A stretch of DNA of 64,000 nucleotides from Diphasiastrum complanatum (lineage: Eukaryota; Streptophyta; Lycopodiopsida; Lycopodiales; Lycopodiaceae). A model generated the notes under the pieces. That model did no database searches. It was given only the letters and a program-made list of their open reading frames with translations, and had not been told where the DNA came from. The position numbers and the translations under genes were made by a program. Of the stretch, positions 21,347 through 32,759 are shown piece by piece. The stretch's first letter is position 1; the number at the start of each line of letters is the position of its first letter. Where the stretch lies: the NCBI GenBank assembly GCA_029204225.1, contig MU831846.1, positions 36,721 through 100,720 of the forward strand, given 5' to 3'.

Positions 21347-21839
21347 GAGCTTACAAACAGATCTTGTGGACTCTAGATGCTTCCTTCCTTCATAAATCAC
21401 TTGTGCATTCCAAATGCTTCCATGACCTTTTTGGAAACAAGAGCTGACTAAGGGGATATTCCTGCGTATGATTCCAATTTGTGATGAGATTAGCATCTTA
21501 TTTTGGCTATTGTTGTTCAACTTTTCAACTTACGGGACTTATAACAGAAAAATAAATCAACGTAGCTAAAATGTAGGCTCTTCCAACATCAATGAGCACT
21601 TAAGATGTCTATAGAGAAGGATGCACTCTTTTTTATTATTTGGTATATGAACTGCTCTTAAATCCTCATCAACGGACGGAATAACTCACTCCTAAGATAT
21701 AATTGCTTACCTAAAGACTCAATGTTAGTACTTAGTATATTTCAAAATAGAGATTAATTTCTTGAGTGATGATTCATGTTTTCTTCTAGTAAAACCTAAT
21801 TTGATTAGGTGTACATGCTAGAAAATCGGCGATCCAAAG

Positions 21840-22110
21840 TTCTTTGACCTAATTCACGGGTTTTGTGAACAAAGCCATACTAACGTTCGGGATCGGAGGT
21901 CGGGGGCCTTGGATCTTGTAATCCAAGAGAACGCCGCATGGTTTTGGGTGGGTGGTCGGGATGGGACGGCGTGCACGTCCCAGCCCCGTGACAAAATATG
22001 GGCAGCGTTCTTGCCTCCTTGAGTGAATTATCATCAGTTTCAAGGTAGTAACTCCCTTGTTTTGCAGCATACATAGCTGGCGCTCCCGAGGCATTGGCAG
22101 TTAAGTGGAT
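21840..22110. other. GC-rich island with two hairpins, unidentified
   Basis: About 260 bp clearly richer in GC than the surroundings. It contains CTTGGAT/ATCCAAG around a 6-nt loop (21909-21928) and GGGACG/CGTCCC around GCGTGCA (21963-21981). Open frames here (minus, 21849-22094) match nothing I recognise. It might be a fragment of a foreign repeat or a structured RNA. Confidence 0.35.
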
Positions 22111-22557
22111 ATGTGGTGTAGATATTGCCCATATTTGAAAATTCCATTATCAAATGACATTGCAAAAACAAAGGCCAACGAGTTTTTCATCTACTAACTT
22201 ATAGAGACTGAGGAATGGGCCTTTACATTAAACGCATAGAAGTGAAACGCCGCAACACTCTTTCAGATGATTTTATGATTGAAGGTTGCAATTAGGATGT
22301 GAATGCCCTTCCATTAACAAGAACCATAATATCTTGTTTTTTTCAACAAAGTTGACATCGGTTTGGTAGTCCGAAGGCTTACAAGAACTCAGTTAAGACA
22401 AATTAGTGAGAATTCCTTGGAATTTAAATTGTTAAACAAAACAATATAAAAAATATTTTCAATGTTTTCAAAATTTATGGATTTAGCATAACTAGCATCA
22501 AATGTATTATGCGAGTTATTTTCATAAAAGTCAATTTATACATACATAAAGTCTAAC

Positions 22558-22944
22558 ATAAGCCATCTCAAAGTATTTGGATGCATTTGTTATGCCCAAG
22601 TACCACAAAAACTCAAGAAGAAGTTGTATTCAATCTCTTCCAAATGCATCTTCATTGGCTGTCCAGCTGAGTACAAGGCCTACAAAGTCCTTGATATTGA
22701 TAGTGGATCTATATTTGTAAGTAGAGACGTCAAGTTTCTGGAAGATAAATTTCATGACTTCAAAGGTAAATCAATTGTCAACATTGTTGATTCTTTATGC
22801 ATTCCTAAATCTTACAGTCTGCCATGTTATACTCTCCTCCTACAAAGACATAGACTATTGATACACATGCAGAAGGAAGTCAAGAAGATATCTTTGTACC
22901 ATATCTCACAACAAGGAGTAGTTTACAAAAATATTTTGTACTAG
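22558..22944 (+). pseudogene. Copia integrase C-terminal region
   Basis: SHLKVFGCICYAQVP, then KCIFIGCPAEYKAYKVLD and FVSRDVKFLEDKF: the end of the integrase core and the GKGYR-like C-terminal module of copia. It follows directly after the 2.7 kb insertion and is taken as the continuation of family B copy 1. Confidence 0.7.
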
Positions 22945-22984
22945 CAGACGTACCCAACAGCAACAGACAGCCACTTGTAGAATC

Positions 22985-23568
22985 CATAGATTATTCACTT
23001 GTCTGTGACAAGCTTTGTGAAGCTTGTGGACTCTCCAAATCTCATAAGCAACCTTTCAAGAGATCTATGACAATATCTAACTCCCTAGATGCATCTCTTC
23101 CTATTTCATTTTGGGGAGAAGCTATTTTATGTGCAAACTTTCTATGTAATAGAATGACTAATAGTGCCATTGAAAGACTCACACCTTTTGAAGCATTGTA
23201 TGGTTGAAAATTTTGGACGTACTTGTTATGTACACATTCCTTTAGGCATCTTTGTTGGTTATAGTGAAAATAGTAAAGCTTATAGGATATTTGATCCTAT
23301 TACCAAGAAAGTTGTAAGTAGAGATGTACTTTTTGATGAATCTCTTCATGACAAAGAGAAGGTGCTTTCCAACAACACTCATCTTATCAATGATCATGTT
23401 ATGGCCGAGGAGGAGCTTCCAGGAGTTGAAGACCAAGAGGATCTTGCTCACGATCCAAAGGAGCGAAGGAGATCAACAAGGATGAGGGCCGAGCCATCAA
23501 GGCTCACTTATAGTGACAAAGGGAAGCAAAAGAAGATTCTCAACTTCACACCTCTTATTCTTTCTTGA
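22985..23568 (+). pseudogene. Copia Y: integrase with internal deletion and IN-RT linker
   Basis: LCEACGLSKSHKQPFKR (zinc end) jumps straight to SLDASLPISFWGEAILCANF, so most of the catalytic core is deleted. After a stop comes GIFVGYSENSKAYRIFDP, VVSRDVLFDE and the linker RRSTRMRAEPSRLTYSDKG. A second integrase C-terminus 600 bp after the one at 22558 shows that two different elements are joined here. Confidence 0.75.
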
Positions 23569-24409
23569 CTACTATGCTTAAAGAACCAACTTGTCTTGAA
23601 GAAGCAATTAAGTCTCAAAGTTGGAAGAATGCTATGCAAATAGAGTTTGATGCTTTGTTGGAAAATCAAACTTGGGATCTTGTTGATCTACCTTATGGAA
23701 AGAAGCCTCTTACTTGTAAATGGATATATAGATTGAAATATAATCAAGATGGTTACATTCATAAGTATAAAGGTAGACTTGTAGCAAAAGGATTTTTGCA
23801 AGTCAAAGGCATATATTATGACTAAACCCTTGCTCCTATTGCAAAGCTTGTAACCATTAGATTGATCATATGTCTTGCTACTTCTTTCAAATGGGAGCTC
23901 TTTCAACTTGATGTGAAAAATGCTTTCTTGAATGGATTCTTGGAAGAGGAAATCTACATGTGCCAACCGGAGAGCTTCATCAAAGATGGAGAAGAAGACA
24001 AATTCTGAAGAAGAGTCTTTATGGACTCAAGCAAGCACCTAGAGCTTGGTACTCTAGGTTGCATTCTTATCTTATTTCCATTGGATTTGTTGTAAGTTCT
24101 TATGAACCATCATTGTACTACAAATGTAATGATGGAAAGATAATCATTCTGGTTTTATATGTTGATCATATAATTCTCACAAGAAATGATCTTGATGCCA
24201 TTAGAGATGTAAAAGCTTCCTTGTCTAGTGAATTTAAGATGGTAGGTCTAGGACTTCTAAAAGTCATACTTGGAATAGAAGTCACTAGATGTAATGATTT
24301 TACTTTCATATGTCAGTCTAAGTATGCTAGATCCATCGTTAGTTTCCAAGGGATCTCAAAAAATCATAGAAAACATGCTCTTTTTTGGTGTGTTTTGGTG
24401 AGATCTTGA
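23565..24409 (+). pseudogene. Copia Y: reverse transcriptase, truncated
   Basis: First frame: WDLVDLPYGKKPLTCKWIYR, KGRLVAKGF, a stop at 23823, then LFQLDVKNAFLNGFLEEEIYM. Second frame (23960-24409): KSLYGLKQAPRAWYSRLHSY, LYVDHIILTRND, GLLKVILGIEVTRC. The catalytic YVDD box reads YVDH, so the polymerase site is mutated. The domain ends at about 24370 without RNase H. Confidence 0.88.
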
Positions 24410-24639
24410 GATTCTATGTTCGCTTGCTCTTGCAGACTGGTAAACCATTGCATCCAGGTCAGATCTAACTATGGAGAGTTTTCTGAGAGTTATGATGGAC
24501 AACTGGTAGCTGATCCATCAATTTAAGTGATTTTTACCCTGAATTTGTTACTTTTTTTCAATATTGTCATCATTGATTTGCAAGGTTGGAGGTTGATTGT
24601 TGTTTATCTGATGATTTGCTAACCTTTGGATCCTATCTA

Positions 24640-24905
24640 GATCTGGATCCCACTTGGATCTTGTCAATTTTGGATATTTGTCAGGCTTTTGGGTTTCCCT
24701 CCTCCTTTTTGAGTTTTGTGAGTGCCCTTTACCACTCATCCTCTATAAGATTCTTTTTAATGAGTGTCTTTCTAATAGCTTTGCCCCGACTTGTGGTATT
24801 CGGCAAGCTTGTCCCTTGTCCCCTATGTTGTTTGCAATTGCCACTGAACCCCTGTCGCCTTCCACGAGGCGGGCTCGCTCTCCCGTATCCCCCCAATGTT
24901 TTCTG
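24640..24905 (+). pseudogene. LINE (L1-type) reverse transcriptase fragment
   Basis: Across two frames: DPTWILSILDICQAFGFP, then LYKILFNECLSNSFAPTCGI and RQACPLSPMLFAIATEPLS. The GIRQACPLSP-LFA block is the well-known non-LTR RT motif (G-RQGCPLSP-LF). About 90 codons only; no endonuclease or tail is visible. It lies between two copia fragments of opposite orientation. Confidence 0.8.
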
Positions 24906-24959
24906 CTTTCACCTTTAATAGCCTGTGTGCTATTGTCACCAAGGTGGACATATTTATGG

Positions 24960-26060
24960 GTACTGTAAGGTGTACAGGACTCGAAACAACCAATGAGACT
25001 AGTCATATTCTGAGTGGCTCCGGAATTCAGGAACCAAGAACAACCTTGATGGCTGGTCATGAAGGCATCATGATCTGTTTCTTGAATAGGCTGTGGAGCT
25101 TCTGCAGTTGTGTTTGCCACTTGATTCGACTGCCCCTTGCTGTTGTTCTTCGCTTGAAGTATTCGGCAGTCTTGTATTTCATGGTTGTTTTGTTTGTAGT
25201 ATCTACAGAAAAGCTTCTTCTTTGTCTGCGGATTCGATTGTTCCTTGTGCTGAGTTGGTTTCTGGACTGGCTTTGCTTGCTTAGGACCTTTCGTTTTCTT
25301 CTACTTTGTCGTGCTCTTGTTGGTGTACAAGGCGTGAGAATCAGCTAAGGAACTTGAGGCTTCATTCCTTCGCGTGTCTTCCTGCAACAACATAGTAATG
25401 ACTCTCGAAAGAGTCAATTCTGGATGAGTCGTGATGATCATCACCCAGCTGTCATAAGAGCTTGGCAAGCTTGTAAGCAGTTGCATCACTGCATCTTGAT
25501 CGTCTATGACAAATCCGACAGCGGCCATTTGTTTTAGCAGGTTCTTGAACTGATTAATGAATCACCATTCGTCATCTTGAGGGAGTAAAATTTCTTCCTG
25601 AGATGTAGCTTGGAAGCTATATCTCGCACTTCGTATAGTGTGCTCAAGATGTCCCAGACTTCTTTTGATGTCTAAGCTTCATATACATGGCCGATCTGGA
25701 TATCCATGGTGTTGAGGATGATCAACGTGAAAGCCTTTCCATCCTTCAGCTTTCATCTGGCGATTGCTGCATCATCTACTTCGGGTTTCTCTTTTGCACC
25801 TATAGCAACATCGTACAATTCTTTTGCCATTAGTACAATTTTCATCTTAAATTTCCACATATGGTAATTGGCTCCATCAAGCTTGTCCATGATAGGAATG
25901 GCTTTCCCTTGGGAATCCATGTGGAAGAATTAGTCTGAGTGATAGGAGAAACTATCAGTGACTTAATTATGAAAATCTGATACTGAAAATACTGAACAAG
26001 AAAACATTTACTCTATCAGCTAGTGGAGTCTTGTACTGTGGAAGCTTATCAAGCTATGAA
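24960..26060 (-). pseudogene. Copia gag-protease fragment
   Basis: Read downward from the primer site at 26076: gag with VIDDQDAVMQLLTSLPSSYD and LTLSRVITMLLQEDTRRNEA (25528-25301), then the protease region with CSWFLNSGATQNMTS and YVHLGDNSTQAIKG (about 25050-24970). The catalytic Asp of DSGAT is Asn (NSGAT). The fragment ends near 24960 in or next to the LINE fragment. Confidence 0.8.
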
Positions 26061-26064
26061 AATA

Positions 26065-26797
26065 GCTCTGATATCATGTTGGAGAGAGAGGGAGAAATGA
26101 AACACGAACAAGAAACAAAACACGAACGAAAAATGAAACACGAACGAGAAACGAACTCGAACAGAAAGTATTTGTGTGCAGCGGAACGAGCTATACGACT
26201 CTTTCCGTAAGCATGACTACGCCTATCAGAATGAACAAAACGTTACTGATGGAAATCACGGTCATTCTTGATTACGCAACCAAACATTAATAAGTGAAGT
26301 GCCAGAAGAATAATTTGTCGCGAATAGCAAGACAAATTATGTGTCGCGAATGATTCGCGAAGAGCTAGATTGTGCTCGACTGATAATTAGTCGCGAAAGA
26401 TTCGCAAAAGACAAAACTAAATGTTAGTCGTCTATTACCAGAAAGAGCAACCAGTAAGATCAGACAAAATGAATAATAAGCATAGCAATACTAACACAGA
26501 TCTAAACGCAGAACAAAGAACTGTATCAGATTAAGTATATCAAGTATACATGTCAATAATGTGGTAGAGCACAAGACAATAGCGGATGAAATCGCGTGCC
26601 CTACGAAGCTTATTCAATCGATAAAGGAATGAAACCTTATTACTGACCATAAATAATCAATGCACAAGGCATCTACTTTGTCTATCTCGCTGATAAGCTT
26701 TTGATACTAATTTACATACACTCTCATCTGCTCATCTTTTTCGTCAGGACACAATCGTCCAATACTCGACCTATTGATCAACACTCTCTTCTCCCCT
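26065..26797 (-). repeat. Copia LTR (26077-26783) with PBS on one side and PPT on the other
   Basis: On the minus strand a polypurine tract GGGGAGAAGAGAG (26796-26784) is followed by TGTTGATCAATAGG (LTR start, 26783). The LTR ends CTCTCCAACA (26077), followed by TGATATCAGAGC (26076-26065), one base off the initiator-Met site. Ends are inverted (TGTTG...CAACA), length 707 bp. It therefore serves as 5' LTR for the gag fragment on its left and 3' LTR for the element on its right, so two elements share it. Confidence 0.75.
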
Positions 26798-26815
26798 TTA
26801 TTTAGAAAATGGTAT

Positions 26816-27480
26816 TCAGTATCTATATATATACATCATGTTACAGGTGTGAAGATAAGAAAGTACAGGGTGGATGTGTTGTCTGTAAGAGATCTCGTGG
26901 GTGACTGCAATCGTTGTCCAATCTGTTAGTGCAGCTGCATGAGGTGAGTGTGAAGAGGGTGTGACATCAGCCTTTGCTTTTTGTCTTTTCATCGCCTGTG
27001 AGAATTTGCATGTTAATATGCAGATTGCACGACAACGTGAGTAAATATGCAACATGAATGGAGGTAGATTAAAATGGGATTTGGGAGAGTAGAGAAAACA
27101 AATCCAACAGTCGGGCCTTCCTTCTATTGATACTCCCATTAGCTTTGTACTTGATCTTAAAGACCATTTGCAATAAATAAGATTGATGATGGTATGTAAT
27201 TCGACACGTGACCATGTCTGATTCTTGATCAGAGAGACATACTCTCTGTCCATCACCTCTATCTAGAAATCTGAATATTCTGGTTGGCTGAGTGCCTCTT
27301 CGACTGTTGTTGGTGGTTTCTGAATAAAATAGCAAACAGATTTATGAATGTATCTTCTGGGCTGTGCGCACTCTAATCGATCTTCATGGAGTTGGTGTTG
27401 TCTGATGATCTGCCGCTTTGGTTTTGCTGCTCTTGAGTAGCAACAACATCTTCTTCAGACTCGTTGTCAAATAATTGTTT
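26816..27480 (-). pseudogene. Copia RT N-terminal fragment
   Basis: SLIKNQTW, IYCKWS and KYKANGSINRRKARLLD-type sequence, in two frames between 27335 and 27069, are the conserved start of copia RT (KNQTW-LV, CKWV, GSIERYKARLV). The frame then runs to stop at 26816 without other RT motifs, next to the polypurine tract at 26796. An internal deletion removed the rest of RT and RNase H. Confidence 0.65.
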
Positions 27481-27498
27481 GACTATTGACATTGTAAC

Positions 27499-28150
27499 TG
27501 TGAGAAATTTCAACTAGTTTTGCAATTTTTATATTTGGCAATTGAGGCCAATTTTTATATTAGACTTAGAGTTTGAGTTTTGAAAGCTATATTAGTCTAA
27601 AATCATTTGAATAAACACTTTTCGAAAGTGTGGAAAAGTGTAGTACACGAGTTTTAGTAGACTCAAATTACAGTAGTAGAGACATTGAATCTAGTCACAA
27701 AAATAGTAGGGCTTTTCATTATGGAGGGAAACCAAAGTTTCAAAATAGGTTTGGACCTGTTATAAAAGGATGTAACTCATGGGAAGAAAAAAATTCTCTC
27801 TCTTATCTCACTTCATGGTTATACATGAGTTCTCTTGGGTTCATCTATCCATTCGTGCACTATATTGGTGATATCTTGCAATCTTGTGTGTAGAATGCTT
27901 ATTTTATGTTATTTTCGGATACACACGTGTGAAATATAGTAGCTTACTGTTTTTGTATGGACAACAATTTATTCATATCTTATGTTTGATGTCTGATTAG
28001 GTTCTTAATGAGTTTGCATCACTTTCATTGAGTAGATGTTGATTTTTTCACATTGGCAAGATTGGTAGAGTTGATTTGTTTCTAACCAAAGATCAGGTTC
28101 TGGATCTGAATCTTAATTGATCCCAAATTCTTCACATCCTATCAGAGCTT
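27499..28150 (+). repeat. 5' LTR (27499-28136) and primer-binding site
   Basis: Starts TGTGAGAAATTT and ends TTCTTCACA, 638 bp, with inverted TGTGA...TCACA ends as in family A. It contains CACACGTGTG near 27932. TATCAGAGC at 28140-28148 is the conserved part of the initiator-Met primer site. A short gag start follows at 28567. Confidence 0.65.
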
Positions 28151-28566
28151 GTGTTGCAGGTTATGAAAGGATCAAGCACATCTATCAAGGATTTGGAGAA
28201 GATATCAATGCTAGAGCATGCTAGATTGACTTCTACTCAAAAATCAAGTAAAATTTGAAATATTCAATTTTTTTTGTGATTTTGTTAAAACCCTAATTTG
28301 GATTGGATCTCTATCTTGTGAGGTTACTAAACTTCATTAGAGTGTGTTTCAATCTTAGGAAGTGGAAAGAGTCATTATATTGAGGATAGATCATAGGTTG
28401 ATCAAGATTTTTACAGTCTATGTGTTAATTTGCTAGATATAAGTGCTAGAAGAGAATTGAGAGGCTCCATATCTTTGTGATTTCTTTTTTGAAACATTTT
28501 TTGTATTTCAAAAGAGTGCTTTGTGCATTGGAACAAGTTGAAAGAGAAGGATCAAGTCATTGCAAC

Positions 28567-28707
28567 ATGGCTACATCAAGTGGATATATGTTGGAAGGCA
28601 ATGATAAGCTTACCTCAAGCAACTATTCATTGTTGAAAGCGGTGATGGAATCACTTCTTGAGATGAATGATGTTTTGGATATTGTTGGTACAACACAATC
28701 AGTGTGA
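28567..28707 (+). pseudogene. Gag N-terminal stub (family A-like)
   Basis: MATSSGYMLEGNDKLTSSNY then VMESLLEMNDV aligns with the family A gag starts at 13452 and 51834. It ends at a stop at 28705, where a minus-strand RT fragment takes over, so the element is cut off after about 45 codons. A further in-frame start lies at 28477. Confidence 0.7.
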
Positions 28708-28998
28708 TACTAGAGTCACAAGCAAAGTAGTAAAGATTGAAATTTGAAGAAGTGCATGCCAAACGTCTAGATAGGAGATGCTTATCAAAGTAGTTGTACC
28801 AAGCACGCGGTGCATTCTTCAATCCATATAAGGCTTTATTCAGTTTGCATACTTTGTCTTCTATGCCAGTATCACAAAGCCACTAGGTGCTCCATGTACA
28901 CTTATTTTTCAAGCTTACCATTCAAAAACGCAGACTTTATGTCCATTTGTAGATTTCATCCAAATAGTGCCGCCAGAGCAGTCACCATGCGAAGTGTA
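28690..28998 (-). pseudogene. Copia G reverse transcriptase, left part
   Basis: Minus-strand frames give TLRMVTALAALFGW, MDIKSAFLNG and APRAWYNYFDKHLL. It is the direct continuation of the RT at 34086-34260: the last codons before the gypsy insertion (AKWNT) and the first here (TLRMVTAL) join in frame once one copy of the 5-bp target duplication is removed. Confidence 0.85.
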
Positions 28999-29367
28999 TG
29001 TTCGAGGGTTTGCGGATCCCAAGGCAATCCTAACCCTAGTTAATAATTAAGAGGGATTTGGCACCCTACGTGTGTAAGTCCAACCCGATGATCACATAGA
29101 GATTTAATTAGTTGAAAGTCAATATAAGGACTTTAGGCCTTTTTGCGGGACATTTAATGTCGTAGGGCCTAAATGTCAAGTTAGTGAACAAAGTTGGGTT
29201 TCCCTCCAATTTGGATGGTTCCCACTCTTTTTTAAGTTTGAATATTTAGGGAGGCAGAAATGGACCAATAGGATTTTGAGGCCAGGGTCCTCCTCTCAAC
29301 TATAAAAGGAGACCATTTCTTTTGTATTGCATATCCAATCTTGCTAATCTAAAGCAATTCTCCCAAT

Positions 29368-29410
<43 letters not shown>

Positions 29411-29570
29411 TCTAATCTCCATCTCTTTTGGTGTCTCTCTCATCTCTCACACAGGTTCACTCTTCCATTCTCTTGCTAACAGGTTGCAAGTGAGGTCATG
29501 CTCCCTTGGGAATGCAACTGCTACAAGTCGTGACAAGCGAGAGCCCTACAATTTTGGCGCCGTTGCCGGA
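28999..29570 (+). repeat. Gypsy LTR, plus orientation, plus primer-binding site
   Basis: LTR 28999-29550 starts TGTTCGAGGG and ends GAGCCCTACA; the primer site TGGCGCCGTTGCCGGA (29555-29570) follows. A TATA box CTATAAAAGG lies at about 29300 and a (CT)n run at 29371-29407. Directly after the primer site the sequence turns into an inverted LTR. Confidence 0.85.
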
Positions 29571-29687
29571 CTGTCACGACTTGTAGTAGTTGTGTTCCCA
29601 AGGGAGCATGACCTCACCCTCAACCTGTTAGCAAGAGAATGGAAGAGTGAGCCTACGTGAGAGAAGAGAGAGACACCAAAAGTGATG

Positions 29688-29778
<91 letters not shown>

Positions 29779-30150
29779 CAATTGGGAGAATTGCTTTAGA
29801 TTAGCAAGATTGGATATGCAATACAAAGAAAATGGTCTCCCTTTTATAGTTGAGAGGAGGACCCTGGCCTCAAAATCCTATTGGTCCATTTCTGCCTCCC
29901 TAACTATTCAAACTTAAAAAAGAGTGGAAACCATCCAAACTGGAGGGAAACCCAACTTTATTCACTAACTTGACATTTAGGCCCTGCGACATTAAAAGTC
30001 CCGCAAAAAGGCCTAAAGTCCTTTTATTGACTTTCAACTAATCAAATCTCTATGTGATCATCGGGTTGGACTTACACACGTAGGGTGACAAATCCCTCTC
30101 ACTTACTAGTTAGGGTTAGGGTTGCCTTGGGATCCGCAAACCCTCCAATA
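29571..30150 (-). repeat. Gypsy 3' LTR, minus orientation, U5 end truncated
   Basis: Inverted copy of the LTR at 28999-29550, lacking about 15 bp at its U5 end and with its first bases mutated (TATTGGAGGG for TGTTGGAGGG). Contains a long (GA)n run at 29690-29775. The polypurine stretch GGTGGGAGA precedes it on the minus strand. Confidence 0.85.
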
Positions 30151-30362
30151 GTATCTCCCACCAAAGTTGGTGGCAGTCCCACGACACCTGCCTCAACGCT
30201 TGAATCTTGTAGAATGTTGTGGTGACGAAGTTGGAAAAAAATGATTATTCATTTGCAAAATAAAACTCCCTGCTATAGGAAAAGTGTAGATATAGATTCA
30301 CTTACGTAAAACCTGATGTTTTATTTGTTGATCATACACAAAAACATGATCTTGCCAGATTT

Positions 30363-32250
30363 TCAATAACCATATGGGTCTGGTGGCCATTCTTGATAAC
30401 CTTGTTCATTGACAAATGGGTAGCCGACACCATCCCAAAAAGGATTCCAATATTGTTTTTGATCCTCGTAGATAGGTGCACATGCTAGTGGCATTGTCGA
30501 AGCTTCTCTCAATTGGTAATACGAATGTGACATGCTTGCTTGACTGCATTGTTTGTCTAGATATTCATGAAATGCCTGAACCTGAATACTCTCTTCAACC
30601 GTCAACTTTACAAATTGAGTACAAGGTGTTGACAATATTGGTGCTGGTTCTTGTTGTATGAATGACCTTTTTGTGCTTACTCTCCTGTGATTTGGCTTCT
30701 TTATATCTGATGGAAGTAGATTTGTTGTTGGACTGGTAGTTTGTTGTCCAATGGGATGTATGGACCTTGGTTGGACATTGTCCACTATTGATATTGGAGC
30801 TGAATGGCAATCGTCAATCTTAGTTGTTTCTTTTTCATTATCTTGTGATCTTGAAGGCTTCATGATCGTGCTTCCATGAGAACCTTGTGTTGGTTTGCCA
30901 CGAAGAAATTCACTTGTCACAACTACCGTTTGTAGTGCAGCATCTATTGATTGTTGTAGAAGACTTGGTAGAATTCGATTGATTTTTTCTCTTGTTTGAC
31001 GTTTGATTGATTGTACCAATTCTACCTTTTGTGATACTATTGTCGATGGATGCTGGGATGATGCCTCTGTATTCTGGGATGATGCCTCTATGTGTTTTGC
31101 AAGCTTAGAAGAATTGCCAAATTTTTCAATTGTCTCAAAGCCTGGTGGCACTATGATTTTTGTTTTGTAGTGCATCTTGAGTGGAGTAGCTTGATAATAA
31201 GTTGCATGTTGGTCCATGTTGGATAATAGCTTCTTAGCTTTTGCAAGTTGCCTCACTGGACAATCAAGACATGGATGGTTGATACCACATTGTGTGTACC
31301 AAGGTGAAAACGTTGTTGGATCATCTCAATGTGGACATTCTGAACGACGATGTCTTCCTCCACATCCATAACATCGTACCATGCATAATATACCATCTCC
31401 TCTAAGGTGATCAGCATACACTGGTAACAATTGTCCCTTATCACTCTCCACATAGTAGAGTGGTAAGCTATTATAATCTTCTGATGAGTTCGGAGACATG
31501 CATGATGATATGACCAATACTTCCACTCCATCACTTTTCACCGAAGACTGTTCTAGTGTGCTTGAAGCAAAACTCCTTTTATCCTCTGAATGAATCTCTT
31601 GTTGGCATGTTGCCAAGTTTGGCCTTTCTTGATGTTGACCTCCAATCGTATGCTCTGCATTATGCCCTTGATTTTGCAATTGAGGATTTCAAACTGGACA
31701 TTTAGTACATGGATGATCTCCAAAGCAATAACTACACTGGTTTGATTGTAGAATTATGTTTTTGCAAGCAGTAGACTCATGGTGGTCATCTACTTGAAGA
31801 TGTTCTTCGCCAATCTTTGAATGCATAGCACTTGGTCTTATTGGCTCGTCTTCATCACTTTGTTTTGATTCTCTGTCTTCTTGATTTGCATAATCATCTG
31901 ACATGAGTGATGTCTGTTCTGGCTCTTCGTATGATGATGCAAGAACTAACAAGACTTTGTTTAACTCTGCTTCCCTTAAGTGGACTTCAATGTTGTTGGC
32001 ATCTACACAAAGTTGTGTAGGTGTTGTATAGGATGTGAATGCTTTCATACCAACTTTGATTTTGTTGAGTAGGCCAGTATAATAATATGCCATTACAATC
32101 TTCACAATCCGTCATCCTGTTGACAATTTTTCTGGTATAGTCTCAAATAGTTTCATCAGGAAACATAACTACTCGAGCCAATTGTTGCTCTATAGTTGCC
32201 ATAGCCTCAACAATAGATGAGTTGATGTATCAGGAAAATATCTGGCTGTC
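30363..32250 (-). pseudogene. Tat-like gag frame with three CX2CX3HX4C knuckles
   Basis: One frame runs from 32105 to 30363, broken only by two TGA codons (31689-31691 and 31326-31328); an N-terminal piece with a frameshift extends to about 32250. Three zinc-knuckle modules follow each other: CSYCFGDHPCTKC (31736-31692 region), CYGCGGRHRRSEC (31373-31329) and CTQCGINHPCLDC (31292-31248). Each is followed by Pro. The C-terminal 297 residues are hydrophilic, with a proline/tyrosine-rich end, and match no domain I know. The CX2CX3HX4C spacing is known from plant Tat/Athila gag, where one knuckle is usual. No pol follows. Confidence 0.65.
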
Positions 32251-32428
32251 CCACTTTTTTTTTTTTTTTTTTTTTTCGGGTAAGGGGGGGGGAGGGGGAG
32301 AAGGTTTAGGTGAAGGTTGCTCTCAGAGAACTGATATTCTTGTTGAAAGATATAAAACTTTCTACAAAAAGTTACCAACAACTAATGGAACGTTCACTTA
32401 GCCTTCATTTTTTATAGTTTTATCCTTC

Positions 32429-32740
32429 GCCGACCTGACAATAGATAGATCTGAATCACACCTATGTGCAGTAGAACGGGAGAAGGTTCTTCCTTTGCCG
32501 ACTTGACAGTAGATAGATCTGAATCACACCTATGTGGAACGAATCAGGCCAAGGTTCTTTTTCTGTGTTTAGTATTATCCTTCACCGACCTGACAGTAGA
32601 TAGATCTGAATCACACCTGTACAGTGAATCGAAGGTTCTTCTTCTGTTTTTTAGTATTATTCGTCGTCGACCTGACAGTAGATAGATCTGAATCACACCT
32701 GTGCAGTGAATCGGACAAAGGTTCTTTTTCTGTTTTTTAG
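32429..32740. repeat. Four ~70-90 bp tandem repeats in gypsy leader
   Basis: Units carry 'gacagtagatagatctgaat' at about 32434, 32502, 32591 and 32672, with spacing 68-89 bp. They lie in the untranslated region between primer site and gag. Confidence 0.8.
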
Positions 32741-32759
32741 GATTTTTGGTTTATTTTTT

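Larger units (their letters stand above)
17144..22944 (+). mobile_element. Copia family B copy 1, broken by two insertions
   Basis: Primer-binding-like sites at 17144, 17169 and 17216 (the last TGGTATCAGAGC, exact) precede gag from about 17287. Gag is interrupted by a hAT-like insertion (17546-19001), resumes to the protease (19477-19827), then a 2.7 kb insertion follows (to 22557) before the integrase C-terminus (22558-22944). The family is shared with 41.63-43.24 kb, which lacks the hAT-like insertion and so shows the original gag sequence. Multiple stops; not coding-competent. Confidence 0.8.

Noticed and set aside
29657-29917. Open frame with a long Arg-Glu run
   Set aside because: It is translation of the (GA)n microsatellite in the LTR. 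The same holds for frames at 29322-29660, 33580-33762 and 33599-33784.
30105-30125. TTAGGGTTAGGG telomere-like word
   Set aside because: It is only two units, is part of the gypsy LTR (also present in the other LTR copies), and the plant telomere unit is TTTAGGG.
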